Shown here: one piece after another, positions 43,873 to 53,469 of the stretch
Layout: each line of letters starts with the position of its first letter
Position numbering within the stretch: the first letter of the stretch is position 1
NCBI RefSeq assembly: GCF_027158465.1
Contig: NZ_JAMKYL010000006.1
Span: 1-64,000, forward strand
Length of the DNA: 64,000 nt
Origin: Oxalobacter paeniformigenes
GTDB lineage: Bacteria > Pseudomonadota > Gammaproteobacteria > Burkholderiales > Burkholderiaceae_D
Direction of reading: 5' to 3'
Made by a program: the position numbers and the translations under genes
The notes under the pieces: model-generated
What the model was told of the DNA's origin: nothing
Databases searched by the model: none
What the model saw: only the letters and a program-made list of their open reading frames with translations

Positions 43873-46617
43873 ATGAGCAAACTTCTGTTATTGGTTGATG
43901 GCTCAAGCTATCTCTATCGTGCCTACCATGCCTTGCCGGATCTGCGCAATGCCGAAGGCGAACCGACCGGCGCCATATACGGTTTTCTGAATATGCTGCA
44001 CCGTCTTGAAAAAGATTATCCCACAGCCTACGCTGCCTGTATATTCGATGCCAAAGGTAAAACTTTCCGTCATGACCTCTATCAGGAATACAAGGCGAAT
44101 CGTCCTGCCATGCCTGACGATCTCGCACGCCAAACCGCACCCATCCATGATCTGGTTCGCATGCTAGGCTGGCCTATTCTCTCGGTCGAGGGAATCGAAG
44201 CCGATGATGTGATTGGAACGCTGGTTTCGATCGCCGCCCAAGAAGATTTCGACATAGTCGTATCGACAGGCGACAAGGATTTGTCCCAGCTGGTAAAAGA
44301 CCGTGTCACGCTGGTCAATACCATGAACAATGAAATTCTGGATACAGAAGGCGTCACAAAAAAATTCGGTGTACCGCCCGAAAAAATCATCGATTACCTG
44401 TCTCTTATCGGCGATACCGCCGACAATATTCCGGGTGTCAGCAAGGTCGGTCCAAAGACCGCGGCCAAATGGCTTATCCAGTACGGTTCGCTTGACGGCA
44501 TTATCGAACATGCCGGAAGCATCAAGGGAAGCGCCGGTGACAATTTGCGTGAATCGCTGAACTGGCTTCCCCGGGCGCGTGAACTGATCACTATCCGTAC
44601 GGATTGCGACTTGCAGGGACAATTCCAGTCCATTGAAAAATCGCTGGCCAAACAACCGGAAGACATTTCCGGCCTGAAAAACGCTTATGAGCGATATGGT
44701 TTCAAAAGCTGGCTCCGTGAACTGAATGCATCGCATCAGGAAAAAGAAAAAAAGGAAAACCTGCCGACAGCATCCGGCGAACGACCTGAAAATCCCGGCA
44801 AGTTCATCAGTAATCAAAACTATGAAACCGTACGGACTGTCGAACAGCTTGAAGACTGGCTGGAACGGATAAACCGCGCTGAACTTACCGCTATCGATAC
44901 AGAAACGACCTCGCTGGACGCCATGAATGCCCGGCTGGTCGGTATTTCCCTTTGTGTACAACCGGGAACGGCTGCCTATATTCCACTGGCACATCAAAGT
45001 ATCGAGGCCATCGAACAATTGCCTGCCGATATGGTGCTGGATCGCTTGAAAGGCTGGCTGGAAAATCCCGACAAAAAGAAAGTCGGACAAAACCTCAAAT
45101 ACGATTCCCATATTTTCAGGAATCATCATATCCGTCTGCAAGGTATCGCACATGACACCCTGCTGGAATCCTATGTTCTTGAATCGAACCGGCGGCATGA
45201 TATGGACAGTTTGTCCGAACGGTTGCTTGATTACAAACCGCTCGGATATGAAGAAGTTTGCGGCAAAGGCGCATCCCAAATCGGTTTCGATCAGGTCGGG
45301 CTGGAACTGGCTACCCGATACGCAGCGGAAGATGCCGACGTCACCTTGCAACTGCACCAGCACATGTGGCCACAACTGGCAGAATATGACGGTTTGCGCT
45401 TCATTTACGAAAAAATCGAAATACCGGTATTGACCGTACTGCAAAAAATGGAACGCAACGGTGTCCTGATTGACCCGAACAGGCTTCTTGAACAATCATC
45501 CGAGCTCAGGAAAAAAATGGATACTCTGGAAAAAGAAGCCTATCTTGCAGCCGGACAACCTTTCAATCTCAATTCTCCCAAACAGCTTGGAGAAATTCTT
45601 TTCGGAAAACTGAATCTTCCCGTCGTCAGGAAAACACCGTCAGGTGCGCCTTCGACCAGTGAAGATATACTTGAGAAACTGGCTCTGGATTATCCATTGC
45701 CCGGTATCATTCTGAATTACCGGAGTATGTCGAAACTGAAATCGACCTATACCGACAAGTTGCCCAGAATGATTGATCCGCATACAGGAAGAGTCCACAC
45801 CAATTATGCACAGGCTGTCGCTGTAACGGGTCGTCTGGCTTCCAGCGATCCGAATCTCCAGAATATTCCTGCCAGAACAGAAGAAGGCAGACGAATCAGG
45901 GAAGCATTTGTCGCACCGGCCGGAAGCTGTATCGTATCAGCCGATTATTCCCAGATCGAATTGAGAATCATGTCGCATCTTTCCGGAGATACAAGCCTTT
46001 TGAAAGCCTTTCATGACGGACAGGATGTACATCGTGCAACGGCTTCCGAAATTTTCGATATCACACCACTTGAAGTCACGTCGGAACAAAGACGTTATGC
46101 CAAAGTCATCAACTTCGGCCTGATTTATGGCATGAGCGCTTTTGGTGTCGCGTCCAATCTCGGTATCAGCCGCAACGACGCAAAAGATTATATCGACCGG
46201 TATTTCCAGCGTTATCCAGGTGTTGCGAGATACATGGATTCCATTCGCCGGCAGGCAAGGGAACAGGGTTATGTCGAGACGGTTTTCGGCAGAAGATTGT
46301 GGCTTCCCGAAATCAATTCACCGAACGGACCACGCCGGCAAGCTGCCGAACGGGCGGCTATCAACGCACCGATGCAGGGTACCGCCGCCGACATCATCAA
46401 ATTATCCATGATAGCCGTCCAGAACTGGCTCGAAAACGAAAAACTCGAGTCGAAACTCATCATGCAGGTTCATGACGAACTGGTTCTGGAAGTTCCCGAA
46501 AAAGAACTGGATACCGTCAAATACCACTTGCCGAAACTGATGGGGAATGTCGCCAGACTGGATGTTCCGCTGATTGCGGAAGTCGGCTCCGGGAAAAGCT
46601 GGGGAGAAGCGCACTGA
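43873..46617 (+). CDS. polA: DNA polymerase I
   Basis: A 914-residue enzyme with all three domains. The 5'-nuclease is at about 1-300 (LLLVDGSSYLYRAYHALP, CIFDAKGKTFRHDLY). The 3'-5' exonuclease, about 320-510, has its metal site intact (LTAIDTETTSLDAMNA, NLKYDSHIF). The polymerase, about 530-914, has SADYSQIELRIMSHLSG, YAKVINFGLIYGMSAFG and MQVHDELVLEVPE. The ATG at 43873 gives the family start MSKLLLLVDGSSYLY. It is divergent from and abutting the LOG gene, so its promoter must lie inside that gene. Confidence 0.97.
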   Translation: MSKLLLLVDGSSYLYRAYHALPDLRNAEGEPTGAIYGFLNMLHRLEKDYPTAYAACIFDAKGKTFRHDLYQEYKANRPAMPDDLARQTAPIHDLVRMLGWPILSVEGIEADDVIGTLVSIAAQEDFDIVVSTGDKDLSQLVKDRVTLVNTMNNEILDTEGVTKKFGVPPEKIIDYLSLIGDTADNIPGVSKVGPKTAAKWLIQYGSLDGIIEHAGSIKGSAGDNLRESLNWLPRARELITIRTDCDLQGQFQSIEKSLAKQPEDISGLKNAYERYGFKSWLRELNASHQEKEKKENLPTASGERPENPGKFISNQNYETVRTVEQLEDWLERINRAELTAIDTETTSLDAMNARLVGISLCVQPGTAAYIPLAHQSIEAIEQLPADMVLDRLKGWLENPDKKKVGQNLKYDSHIFRNHHIRLQGIAHDTLLESYVLESNRRHDMDSLSERLLDYKPLGYEEVCGKGASQIGFDQVGLELATRYAAEDADVTLQLHQHMWPQLAEYDGLRFIYEKIEIPVLTVLQKMERNGVLIDPNRLLEQSSELRKKMDTLEKEAYLAAGQPFNLNSPKQLGEILFGKLNLPVVRKTPSGAPSTSEDILEKLALDYPLPGIILNYRSMSKLKSTYTDKLPRMIDPHTGRVHTNYAQAVAVTGRLASSDPNLQNIPARTEEGRRIREAFVAPAGSCIVSADYSQIELRIMSHLSGDTSLLKAFHDGQDVHRATASEIFDITPLEVTSEQRRYAKVINFGLIYGMSAFGVASNLGISRNDAKDYIDRYFQRYPGVARYMDSIRRQAREQGYVETVFGRRLWLPEINSPNGPRRQAAERAAINAPMQGTAADIIKLSMIAVQNWLENEKLESKLIMQVHDELVLEVPEKELDTVKYHLPKLMGNVARLDVPLIAEVGSGKSWGEAH

Positions 46618-46623
46618 AAATCG

Positions 46624-47565
46624 TCAGCCGGTTTTCTGCTCCAGCATCTTTTTGGCTTTTTCGTATGTTTTCATGGTGGACGCCATTTTGTGGCGTACAT
46701 CGAAAAATGTCGTGGAAACGCCACTGCCGATAATGACGATCATGCCGAGCCATCCTATCCAACCGAGAAAATCCTGCCATATGAGAATGCCCCATATGCT
46801 GGAAAACACGATACCCGAATATTGCAGATTGGCCGTTACCAGTGTCTTGCCAAGATGGTAGGCACGGGTCATGGCCATCTGTCCGACAGCAGCGAAAACA
46901 CCGATCAGCGTCAACAGGACGATTCCGCGGATACTGTGGCTATGGAAAGCGATACCGTCGCTTCCGGGCAAGCGGGCACACGCCATCGAAACCAGTGCAC
47001 CACCTACCGTACCGATTATGCAAAAATAAAATACAACACGATATTCCGGCTCACCCAGATTGCCCAGATGCCGGACCTGAAGATAAGCCAGCGCCGCCAA
47101 TACACCGGAAACAAGCGCAATCATCCCGGATTGCAACTGGTCGGCATGAATCGTAGGTTGCAAAAGCAGGACAACACCGATGAAGCTCGCGACGATGGCA
47201 CAAACCAGCTTCCATTCGAAACGGACCTTGCCGTGATACAACCCCATGGCAAACAAAATTCCGGCAATCCATATCGGCGACATATAATTGAGCGTCATGG
47301 CTGTCGCCAGCGGCAACCCCCTGAACGAGAAAAACCAGAGTCCGAATGCCGTCGCTCCGACGACACCGCGCCACAAATGCTGGAATGGATAAGCCGTTTT
47401 GAGAGACCCTCCCCTGACGGCTACCAGACATCCCAGAAAAATGGCGCCGACCAGACTTCTGTACATGACGATCTCGGGTGTTGAATATTCATCGGACACC
47501 AGTTTCACGCAAACTCCCATCAGTGAAAACAGAAATGTCGCAAAAAGCATCCAGAGAGATTGCAT
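46624..47565 (-). CDS. DMT/EamA-family transporter
   Basis: A 313-residue inner-membrane protein with about ten helices in two EamA repeats. Recognisable pieces are SDEYSTPEIVMYRSLVGAIF at about 24-43 and LATAMTLNYMSPIWIAGILF in the first repeat, and RAYHLGKTLVTANLQYSGIV in the second. The family exports metabolites such as amino acids; the substrate cannot be told. It is convergent with polA, 6 bases between stops, so no room for a separate terminator. Confidence 0.88.
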   Translation of the reverse strand: MQSLWMLFATFLFSLMGVCVKLVSDEYSTPEIVMYRSLVGAIFLGCLVAVRGGSLKTAYPFQHLWRGVVGATAFGLWFFSFRGLPLATAMTLNYMSPIWIAGILFAMGLYHGKVRFEWKLVCAIVASFIGVVLLLQPTIHADQLQSGMIALVSGVLAALAYLQVRHLGNLGEPEYRVVFYFCIIGTVGGALVSMACARLPGSDGIAFHSHSIRGIVLLTLIGVFAAVGQMAMTRAYHLGKTLVTANLQYSGIVFSSIWGILIWQDFLGWIGWLGMIVIIGSGVSTTFFDVRHKMASTMKTYEKAKKMLEQKTG

Positions 47566-47810
47566 AGATAAAACCCGTCAAACTGTCGGCATTCATCCAA
47601 CTGCCGAAAAACATTATCCGGCAGTGAAAAAAATCTGCCTGTATTTCGTTTCTGAACAGAACAAAAAAAAGAACCCTGAATCAGATCACCAAAAAACCAT
47701 GCCCGAAGAGCGCATGGCGTATAATGACAGATTCAGGTCAGACAACAACTTCTTATTTTTATTGAATTTTACACCTTCTTTATCGGAATCCTTGCAGGTG
47801 TCTGTTTTCT

Positions 47811-48065
47811 ATGTCAAATGATGATTTCAACAAAACGCCGGCCTCATTCGAAGATGCCATGTCGGAACTGGACGAGCTGGTAACCAAACTGGAAGCGGGG
47901 GAACTTTCTCTGGAATTGTCGATTGACGCATATAAAAGAGGCGTCGAACTGATCAGGTACTGTACCGCCCGGCTGGACAAGGCCGAACAACAGGTCAGGG
48001 TTCTCGACGGTGAACTTTTGAAACCCTTTTCTCCGGAAGACCGGAACGGAAACGACAATGACTGA
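47811..48065 (+). CDS. xseB: Exodeoxyribonuclease VII small subunit
   Basis: An 84-residue protein with the family core ASFEDAMSELDELVTKLEAG, ELSLELSIDAYKRGVELIRY and a helical C terminus. It partners XseA (not in this window) in degrading single-stranded DNA. It overlaps ispA by 8 bases. A TATAAT at 47720-47725 about 85 bases upstream may be the -10 of the xseB-ispA-dxs operon; no matching -35 is clear. Confidence 0.93.
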   Translation: MSNDDFNKTPASFEDAMSELDELVTKLEAGELSLELSIDAYKRGVELIRYCTARLDKAEQQVRVLDGELLKPFSPEDRNGNDND

Positions 48066-48945
48066 ATCTTTCGCGAACTGGATGCAGTCGGTGCAAAACA
48101 CCATCGAAAAAACGCTGGATGAGCTTTTGCCTTCTGAAGAGCTGATTCCCGTCAAATTGCATCAGGCAATGCGCTATGCCGTCCTGGATGGCGGAAAAAG
48201 AATCCGTCCCTTGCTGGTATTTGCGACAGGCACGCTGTTCGGCGCACAACCGGATATCATGGCAAGAGTCGCTTCTGCAGTCGAAATGATCCACGCCTAT
48301 TCGTTGATTCATGACGATATGCCATGCATGGACAACGACGTTTTGAGACGCGGAAAACCAACAGTTCATGTCCGGTTTGGAGAAGCGACCGCACTGCTGG
48401 CCGGTGACGCCTTGCAGGCACAGGCTTTCATCGTTTTGTCGGAAACGGACGACAAGGCGGAACTGGCCATAAAAAGATTGTGCATTTTGTCCGACGCATC
48501 CGGTTCCATGGGAATGTGTGGCGGACAAGCCATCGATCTGGACAGTGTCGGGAAAAAATTGTCCATGACACAACTGGAACAGATGCATCGACTGAAAACC
48601 GGTGCCATCCTCAAGGCTTCCGTCATGCTCGGTGCTTTTTGCGCAAGGAAACCGACAGAAAAAGAAGAACAGGCACTGAAGCTTTATGCAGAAGCGATCG
48701 GTCTGGCTTTTCAGGTCGTTGACGATATTCTGGACGTTACCGCCGATTCGTCCGTCCTCGGAAAAACTGCGGGAAAGGATTTTGCCGATCACAAGCCAAC
48801 CTACGTTTCCCTGCTCGGACTGGAGCCTTCTGAAAAACTGGCAGAACAATTACGGTGTCAGGCACATGAATCATTGGCGCCATTCGGAAAAAAAGCAGAT
48901 TATTTACGGGAACTCGCGGACCTGATCGTAAAGCGGAAAAAATAA
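48058..48945 (+). CDS. ispA: Farnesyl diphosphate synthase (IspA-type prenyltransferase)
   Basis: A 295-residue trans-prenyl synthase with both Asp-rich motifs: the first is SLIHDDMPCMDNDVLRRGKP, with the two-residue insertion typical of bacterial farnesyl diphosphate synthases, and the second is FQVVDDILDVTADS. GGKRIRPLLVFATG supplies substrate lysine and arginine. It is between xseB and dxs, the standard isoprenoid cluster. Confidence 0.95.
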   Translation: MTESFANWMQSVQNTIEKTLDELLPSEELIPVKLHQAMRYAVLDGGKRIRPLLVFATGTLFGAQPDIMARVASAVEMIHAYSLIHDDMPCMDNDVLRRGKPTVHVRFGEATALLAGDALQAQAFIVLSETDDKAELAIKRLCILSDASGSMGMCGGQAIDLDSVGKKLSMTQLEQMHRLKTGAILKASVMLGAFCARKPTEKEEQALKLYAEAIGLAFQVVDDILDVTADSSVLGKTAGKDFADHKPTYVSLLGLEPSEKLAEQLRCQAHESLAPFGKKADYLRELADLIVKRKK

Positions 48946-48948
48946 ATA

Positions 48949-50811
48949 ATGACTTTGCTCGATACCATCAACAGCCCGGCAGATCTTCGAAAACTGAAAT
49001 ATTCCGATCTTGAAGAACTGGCTGCCGAACTGCGCGAATACATCATTCAGTCTGTCGCAAAAACAGGCGGGCATCTCTCGTCCAATCTGGGTACCGTGGA
49101 ACTGGCTATCGCGCTGCATTACGTATTCGATACACCCAATGACCGTCTGATCTGGGATGTCGGTCACCAGAGCTATGCGCACAAAATTCTGACCGGGCGA
49201 AGAGAGCAAATGCGGACATTGCGGCAATCCGGCGGCATTTCCGGTTTTCCAAAACGGGATGAAAGTCCATACGATGCTTTCGGAACGGCTCATTCCTCGA
49301 CATCCATTTCAGCCGCACTTGGCATGGCATTGGCAGCAAAACTGAAAAAAGAAAATTTCACATCGATCGCTGTCATCGGTGACGGTGCCATCACAGGCGG
49401 AATGGCCTTTGAAGCCATGAATAATGTCGGCATCTATGACGATATCAAACTGCTTGTCATCCTCAACGACAATGATATGTCGATATCGCCACCTGTTGGT
49501 GCCCTGAATCACTACTTCGCCCGGTTGATGTCGGGAAAATTCTATGCCACCGCGAAAAATGTCGGAAAAACAGTCCTGTGCGGTCCGATGCTGGAAATCG
49601 CGAAACGGTTTGAGGAACATGCCAAAGGCCTGATCGCACCGGCAACCCTGTTTGAAGAATTCGGTTTCAATTACGTCGGCCCGATCGATGGCCATGATCT
49701 GGGAACACTCATTCCGACACTGGAAAATCTGAAAAAACGGACAGGTCCGCAGTTCTTGCATATCGTGACCAAAAAAGGACATGGCTACAAACTGGCCGAA
49801 GCCGATCCTGTCCTCTATCATGGTCTGGGAAGATTCAGTCCGGAAGAAGGCATCAAACCAGCTCCAGCGACGAAACCGACTTATGCCGAAATTTTCGGAA
49901 ACTGGCTGTGCGATACGGCAACTGTCGATGAAAAACTGATCGGCATTACACCCGCCATGAAAGAAGGTTCTGGCATGGTCCGGTTTGCAAAAGATTTTCC
50001 AGACCGCTTTTTCGATGTCGGAATAGCGGAACAACATGCAGTGACATTCGCTGCCGGTCTGGCTTGTGAAGGATTCAAGCCCGTTGTCGCTATCTATTCC
50101 ACATTTTTGCAAAGAGCCTATGACCAGCTCATTCACGATGTCGCCCTGCAAAACCTTGATGTGACATTCGCACTGGATCGCTCGGGCCTCGTCGGCGCAG
50201 ATGGTGCAACCCACGCAGGCAATTACGATATGGCTTATTTGAGATGCATTCCGAATATGGTTATCATGGCGCCTTGCGATGAAAACGAATCGTACCGGAT
50301 GCTCAAGACAGCTTTCCTGTACAATGGGCCTGCAGCAGTCAGGTATCCACGGGGTACGGGACCCGGAAGCGTCATCGAAAAAAATTTGCCGGCATTACCG
50401 ATCGGAAAAGGTCAAATTATCCGGGAAGGCAAACATATCGCTATTCTCGCCTTCGGTACCATGGTCAAACCGGCTCTCGCGGCCGGGGAGGCGATCGACG
50501 CCACAGTCGTCAATATGCGTTTCGTCAAACCGGTCGATCATTGCCTGATTCTTGAAATGGCCAAATCGCACCGTGCTCTGGTCACTGTCGAAGAAGGAAC
50601 CATTTGCGGTGGAGCCGGCTCCGCTGTCATGGAAACCCTCTCGGAAGAGGGAATAACGACACCTGTTCTTTTGCTGGGATTGCCCGATAAATTCATCGAT
50701 CACGGCGATGTCGGTCAATTGCTTGCCATGCACAAACTTGATAAAAATGGCATTATTACGTCAATTCAAAAACGCTTCGGACAATTTCAGGATCCCGGTC
50801 AGGTCTTGTGA
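48949..50811 (+). CDS. dxs: 1-deoxy-D-xylulose-5-phosphate synthase
   Basis: A 620-residue thiamine-diphosphate enzyme, the first step of the MEP isoprenoid pathway. Motifs: GGHLSSNLGTVELAIALHYV, the ThDP site VIGDGAITGGMAFEAMNN and ILNDNDMSIS, and DVGIAEQHAVTFAAGLACEG with the catalytic Glu. RAYDQLIHDVALQNLDVTFA is also typical. Length is normal. It follows ispA by 3 bases. Confidence 0.96.
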   Translation: MTLLDTINSPADLRKLKYSDLEELAAELREYIIQSVAKTGGHLSSNLGTVELAIALHYVFDTPNDRLIWDVGHQSYAHKILTGRREQMRTLRQSGGISGFPKRDESPYDAFGTAHSSTSISAALGMALAAKLKKENFTSIAVIGDGAITGGMAFEAMNNVGIYDDIKLLVILNDNDMSISPPVGALNHYFARLMSGKFYATAKNVGKTVLCGPMLEIAKRFEEHAKGLIAPATLFEEFGFNYVGPIDGHDLGTLIPTLENLKKRTGPQFLHIVTKKGHGYKLAEADPVLYHGLGRFSPEEGIKPAPATKPTYAEIFGNWLCDTATVDEKLIGITPAMKEGSGMVRFAKDFPDRFFDVGIAEQHAVTFAAGLACEGFKPVVAIYSTFLQRAYDQLIHDVALQNLDVTFALDRSGLVGADGATHAGNYDMAYLRCIPNMVIMAPCDENESYRMLKTAFLYNGPAAVRYPRGTGPGSVIEKNLPALPIGKGQIIREGKHIAILAFGTMVKPALAAGEAIDATVVNMRFVKPVDHCLILEMAKSHRALVTVEEGTICGGAGSAVMETLSEEGITTPVLLLGLPDKFIDHGDVGQLLAMHKLDKNGIITSIQKRFGQFQDPGQVL

Positions 50812-50844
50812 TTTTCCGGTACAGGCGGCTTCTTAAGGTTTAAC

Positions 50845-51744
50845 ATGAATTTTAGAGATTCTCACTCTTTTGAATGTAACTGGGATGACTGCTCAAACAT
50901 CCATACGACTATAACCAGTACATCGGCTACCAAAATGAATTCTGACATTCTCTCTATTCCGGATGTTCAAAGTACTCTGGATACCAGACACATTGCCATA
51001 CAGAAAGTCGGCGTAAAAGGCGTTCGTCATCCCCTTATGATCCAGACCAGCAATGGTATCCAGCCTTCTGTCGGAACATGGAACATGTATGTCCGTTTGC
51101 CTGACCAGAAAAAAGGCACACATATGTCCCGTTTCATTGCATTGCTGGAAGAATTCACGGGTTCCGAATCCGGTCCTTTGAACGTTGAAGTCTTCACCCG
51201 GCTTATCCGTGACATGCTGACACTTCTGGACGCGGAATCCGGCTGCATTGAATTGTCTTTTCCCTTTTTCATGACGAAAACCGCCCCGGTATCCGGGGTA
51301 AAAAGCCTGATGGATTATGAAGTCGGTTTCAAGGGAGAAATCAAAAACGGCGACGTCGAAATCACGCAGAAAGTTGTCGTTCCGGTAACAAGCCTTTGTC
51401 CCTGTTCCAAGGAAATATCTTCCTATGGTGCCCACAACCAGCGCTCACACATTACCGTCAACGCAGTTTTGGACGGAGAACTTCCTGTCGAGGAATTGAT
51501 CCGAAATATCGAGGCACAGGCATCCTGTGAACTGTTCGGTCTTCTGAAACGGCCTGACGAAAAATATGTTACCGAACATGCTTATGACAATCCGAAATTC
51601 GTCGAGGATCTTGTACGTGATGTCGCTTGTGTGCTGAACAGGGACGACCGAATCGTTGCCTATACACTGGAAGCGGAAAACTTCGAATCAATCCACAATC
51701 ATTCCGCTTACGCTTGTATCGAATTCGACAAGCGATCGGAATAA
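50845..51744 (+). CDS. folE2: GTP cyclohydrolase I type IB (FolE2)
   Basis: A 299-residue (as drawn) T-fold enzyme forming dihydroneopterin triphosphate from GTP; type IB enzymes do not strictly need zinc. Motifs: SIPDVQSTLDTRHIAIQKVG, GVKGVRHPLMI, and the Cys-containing VTSLCPCSKEISSYGAHNQR. The ATG at 50845 has AAGG at good spacing and adds about 30 residues before the family core. An internal ATG at 50935 (269 residues) starts closer to the usual N terminus but has no visible ribosome-binding site. dxs-folE2 adjacency is common in this order. Confidence 0.92.
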   Translation: MNFRDSHSFECNWDDCSNIHTTITSTSATKMNSDILSIPDVQSTLDTRHIAIQKVGVKGVRHPLMIQTSNGIQPSVGTWNMYVRLPDQKKGTHMSRFIALLEEFTGSESGPLNVEVFTRLIRDMLTLLDAESGCIELSFPFFMTKTAPVSGVKSLMDYEVGFKGEIKNGDVEITQKVVVPVTSLCPCSKEISSYGAHNQRSHITVNAVLDGELPVEELIRNIEAQASCELFGLLKRPDEKYVTEHAYDNPKFVEDLVRDVACVLNRDDRIVAYTLEAENFESIHNHSAYACIEFDKRSE

Positions 51745-52286
51745 TCGTCTTTTTTCCAGAAAACGTCAGGATGGTTGGCCAGTTTGTTGGCCAACCGTGC
51801 CATGACAAACAGCAGATCCGACAACCTGTTCAGATATTGCACCGGGACAGGTGATATGTTTTCTTCTTTTCCCAAAGCAACGACACTGCGTTCCGCGCGT
51901 CGGCATATGCTTCTGGCCAAATGAAGCAGGGATGCTTCTTCCGATCCACCCGGCAATACGAATTCTTTTAACGGCGACAAGTCCCTGTTGAAATACAAGA
52001 CAGCGTTTTCTATACGTAAAACCTGATTTTTCCCCAGCAATATATTTCCGCTTCCTGCCAATTCTCCTCCCAGTCCGAACAAATCGTTTTGCACCTGCTG
52101 CAATTGCGTCTTCACTTCTTCACAAAGGCTTTTGCAAACGACCAGACCAATCATCGAATTGAGTTCATCAACTTCACCGATGGCATGTATCCGCAAACAG
52201 TCCTTTCCGACACGTCGTCCGTTCGCAAGTCCTGTTTCTCCCGCATCTCCTGTTCTGGTAACGACCTTCGATATACGATTTCCCAT
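51708..52286 (-). CDS. PduO-type cob(I)alamin adenosyltransferase
   Basis: A 192-residue ATP:cob(I)alamin adenosyltransferase making adenosylcobalamin. N-terminal ATP loop TRTGDAGETGLANGRRVGKD, then HAIGEVDELNSMIGLV, the conserved RSICRRAERSVVAL helix and LNRLSDLLFVMARLAN. The ATG at 52286 is used because it starts the family domain (MGNRISKVVTRTGDAG); the frame extends to 52391. Its last 37 bases overlap the convergent folE2 end. Confidence 0.93.
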   Translation of the reverse strand: MGNRISKVVTRTGDAGETGLANGRRVGKDCLRIHAIGEVDELNSMIGLVVCKSLCEEVKTQLQQVQNDLFGLGGELAGSGNILLGKNQVLRIENAVLYFNRDLSPLKEFVLPGGSEEASLLHLARSICRRAERSVVALGKEENISPVPVQYLNRLSDLLFVMARLANKLANHPDVFWKKDDYSDRLSNSIQA

Positions 52287-52370
52287 ACTGGTTATTCCGG
52301 CAAAAAATTCTGAATGGAAAGGAACAATTAAAATAAAATAAAAGGATATATGGAAAAAGAGAGTTCTATC

Positions 52371-53417
52371 ATGCCCCAATCCAATATTCAAACGCTATCT
52401 ATCATCCAGCCTGACGACTGGCACCTTCATTTACGGGACGGCGATGTCCTGCAATCCACCGCTTCACAAGCGGCAAAACAATTCAGACGGGCCATCATCA
52501 TGCCCAACTTGCGTCCTCCTGTCACGACAACGGAAGCGGCGCAACAATATCGTAAACGGATACTGGATGCATTGCCTGGCAACACGAATTTCGAACCATT
52601 GATGACACTGTATCTCACAGACAATACCCCTCCCGAAGAAATCAGAAAAGCCAAGGAAAGCGGTATCGTCCATGGCGTCAAACTTTATCCCGCTGGTGCG
52701 ACGACAAATTCGGATGCTGGTGTCACTTCTCTGGATCGCTGTATCCCAACATTGGAAGAAATGCAGAAACAGGGAATCCCCCTTTTGATGCATGGTGAAG
52801 TAACCGATCCTTCCATCGATATTTTCGACAGGGAAGCTGTTTTCATCGACAAGGTACTCATTCCGCTCCGTAAAAAACTTCCCGATCTGAAAATCGTCTT
52901 CGAACACATTACCACGAAAGCGGCAGCGGAATATGTAACGGAAGCAGATGGCTATATCGGCGCAACCGTCACTCCTCATCACTTGCTGTTCAACCGCAAC
53001 AGTTTGTTCGTCGGCGGTATCCGCCCACATTACTATTGCCTGCCGATCTTGAAACGTGAAGAAAACCGTCAGGCATTGCTGAAAGCCGTCACACACAAAA
53101 ATTCACGTTTCTTCGCCGGAACCGATTCTGCACCACATGCCAAAGGCGCAAAAGAAAACGCTTGCGGCTGTGCGGGATGTTATACCGCTTCGCATGCTAT
53201 CGAACTGTACGTACAAGCCTTTGAAGAAGTCGGTGAACTGGAAAAACTGGAGTGGTTTACCAGTATCAACGGACCGAAATTCTACAATTTGCCAGTTAAC
53301 AGAAACAAAATCACACTGGTTAAGGAAGAATGGAAGATTCCCGATGAATTGCCATTCGGTCATGAAAAGGTCATTCCCCTGATGGCCGGTGAATCCATCC
53401 ACTGGAAACTGAAGTGA
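52371..53417 (+). CDS. pyrC: Dihydroorotase PyrC (class II type)
   Basis: A 348-residue zinc amidohydrolase closing the dihydroorotate ring in pyrimidine synthesis. Metal ligands: His-x-His in DDWHLHLRDGD, the carboxylated lysine in GVKLYPAGATTNSDAGV, PLLMHGEVTD, and the Asp in FAGTDSAPHAKGAKE. The ATG at 52371 has AGAGAG 7 bases upstream; an ATG seven codons earlier (52350) is an alternative with AAGGA at short spacing. Length matches E. coli PyrC (348). Confidence 0.95.
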   Translation: MPQSNIQTLSIIQPDDWHLHLRDGDVLQSTASQAAKQFRRAIIMPNLRPPVTTTEAAQQYRKRILDALPGNTNFEPLMTLYLTDNTPPEEIRKAKESGIVHGVKLYPAGATTNSDAGVTSLDRCIPTLEEMQKQGIPLLMHGEVTDPSIDIFDREAVFIDKVLIPLRKKLPDLKIVFEHITTKAAAEYVTEADGYIGATVTPHHLLFNRNSLFVGGIRPHYYCLPILKREENRQALLKAVTHKNSRFFAGTDSAPHAKGAKENACGCAGCYTASHAIELYVQAFEEVGELEKLEWFTSINGPKFYNLPVNRNKITLVKEEWKIPDELPFGHEKVIPLMAGESIHWKLK

Positions 53418-53426
53418 AACTAAAAT

Positions 53427-53456
53427 AAAAAAGCCGTGCTATGCACGGCTTTTTTA
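53427..53456. terminator. Bidirectional terminator between pyrC and malic enzyme
   Basis: A gccgtgc / gcacggc stem with a three-base loop is flanked by a run of A on the left and T on the right, serving both convergent genes. Confidence 0.9.
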
Positions 53457-53469
53457 TTGCTGAAAACGA

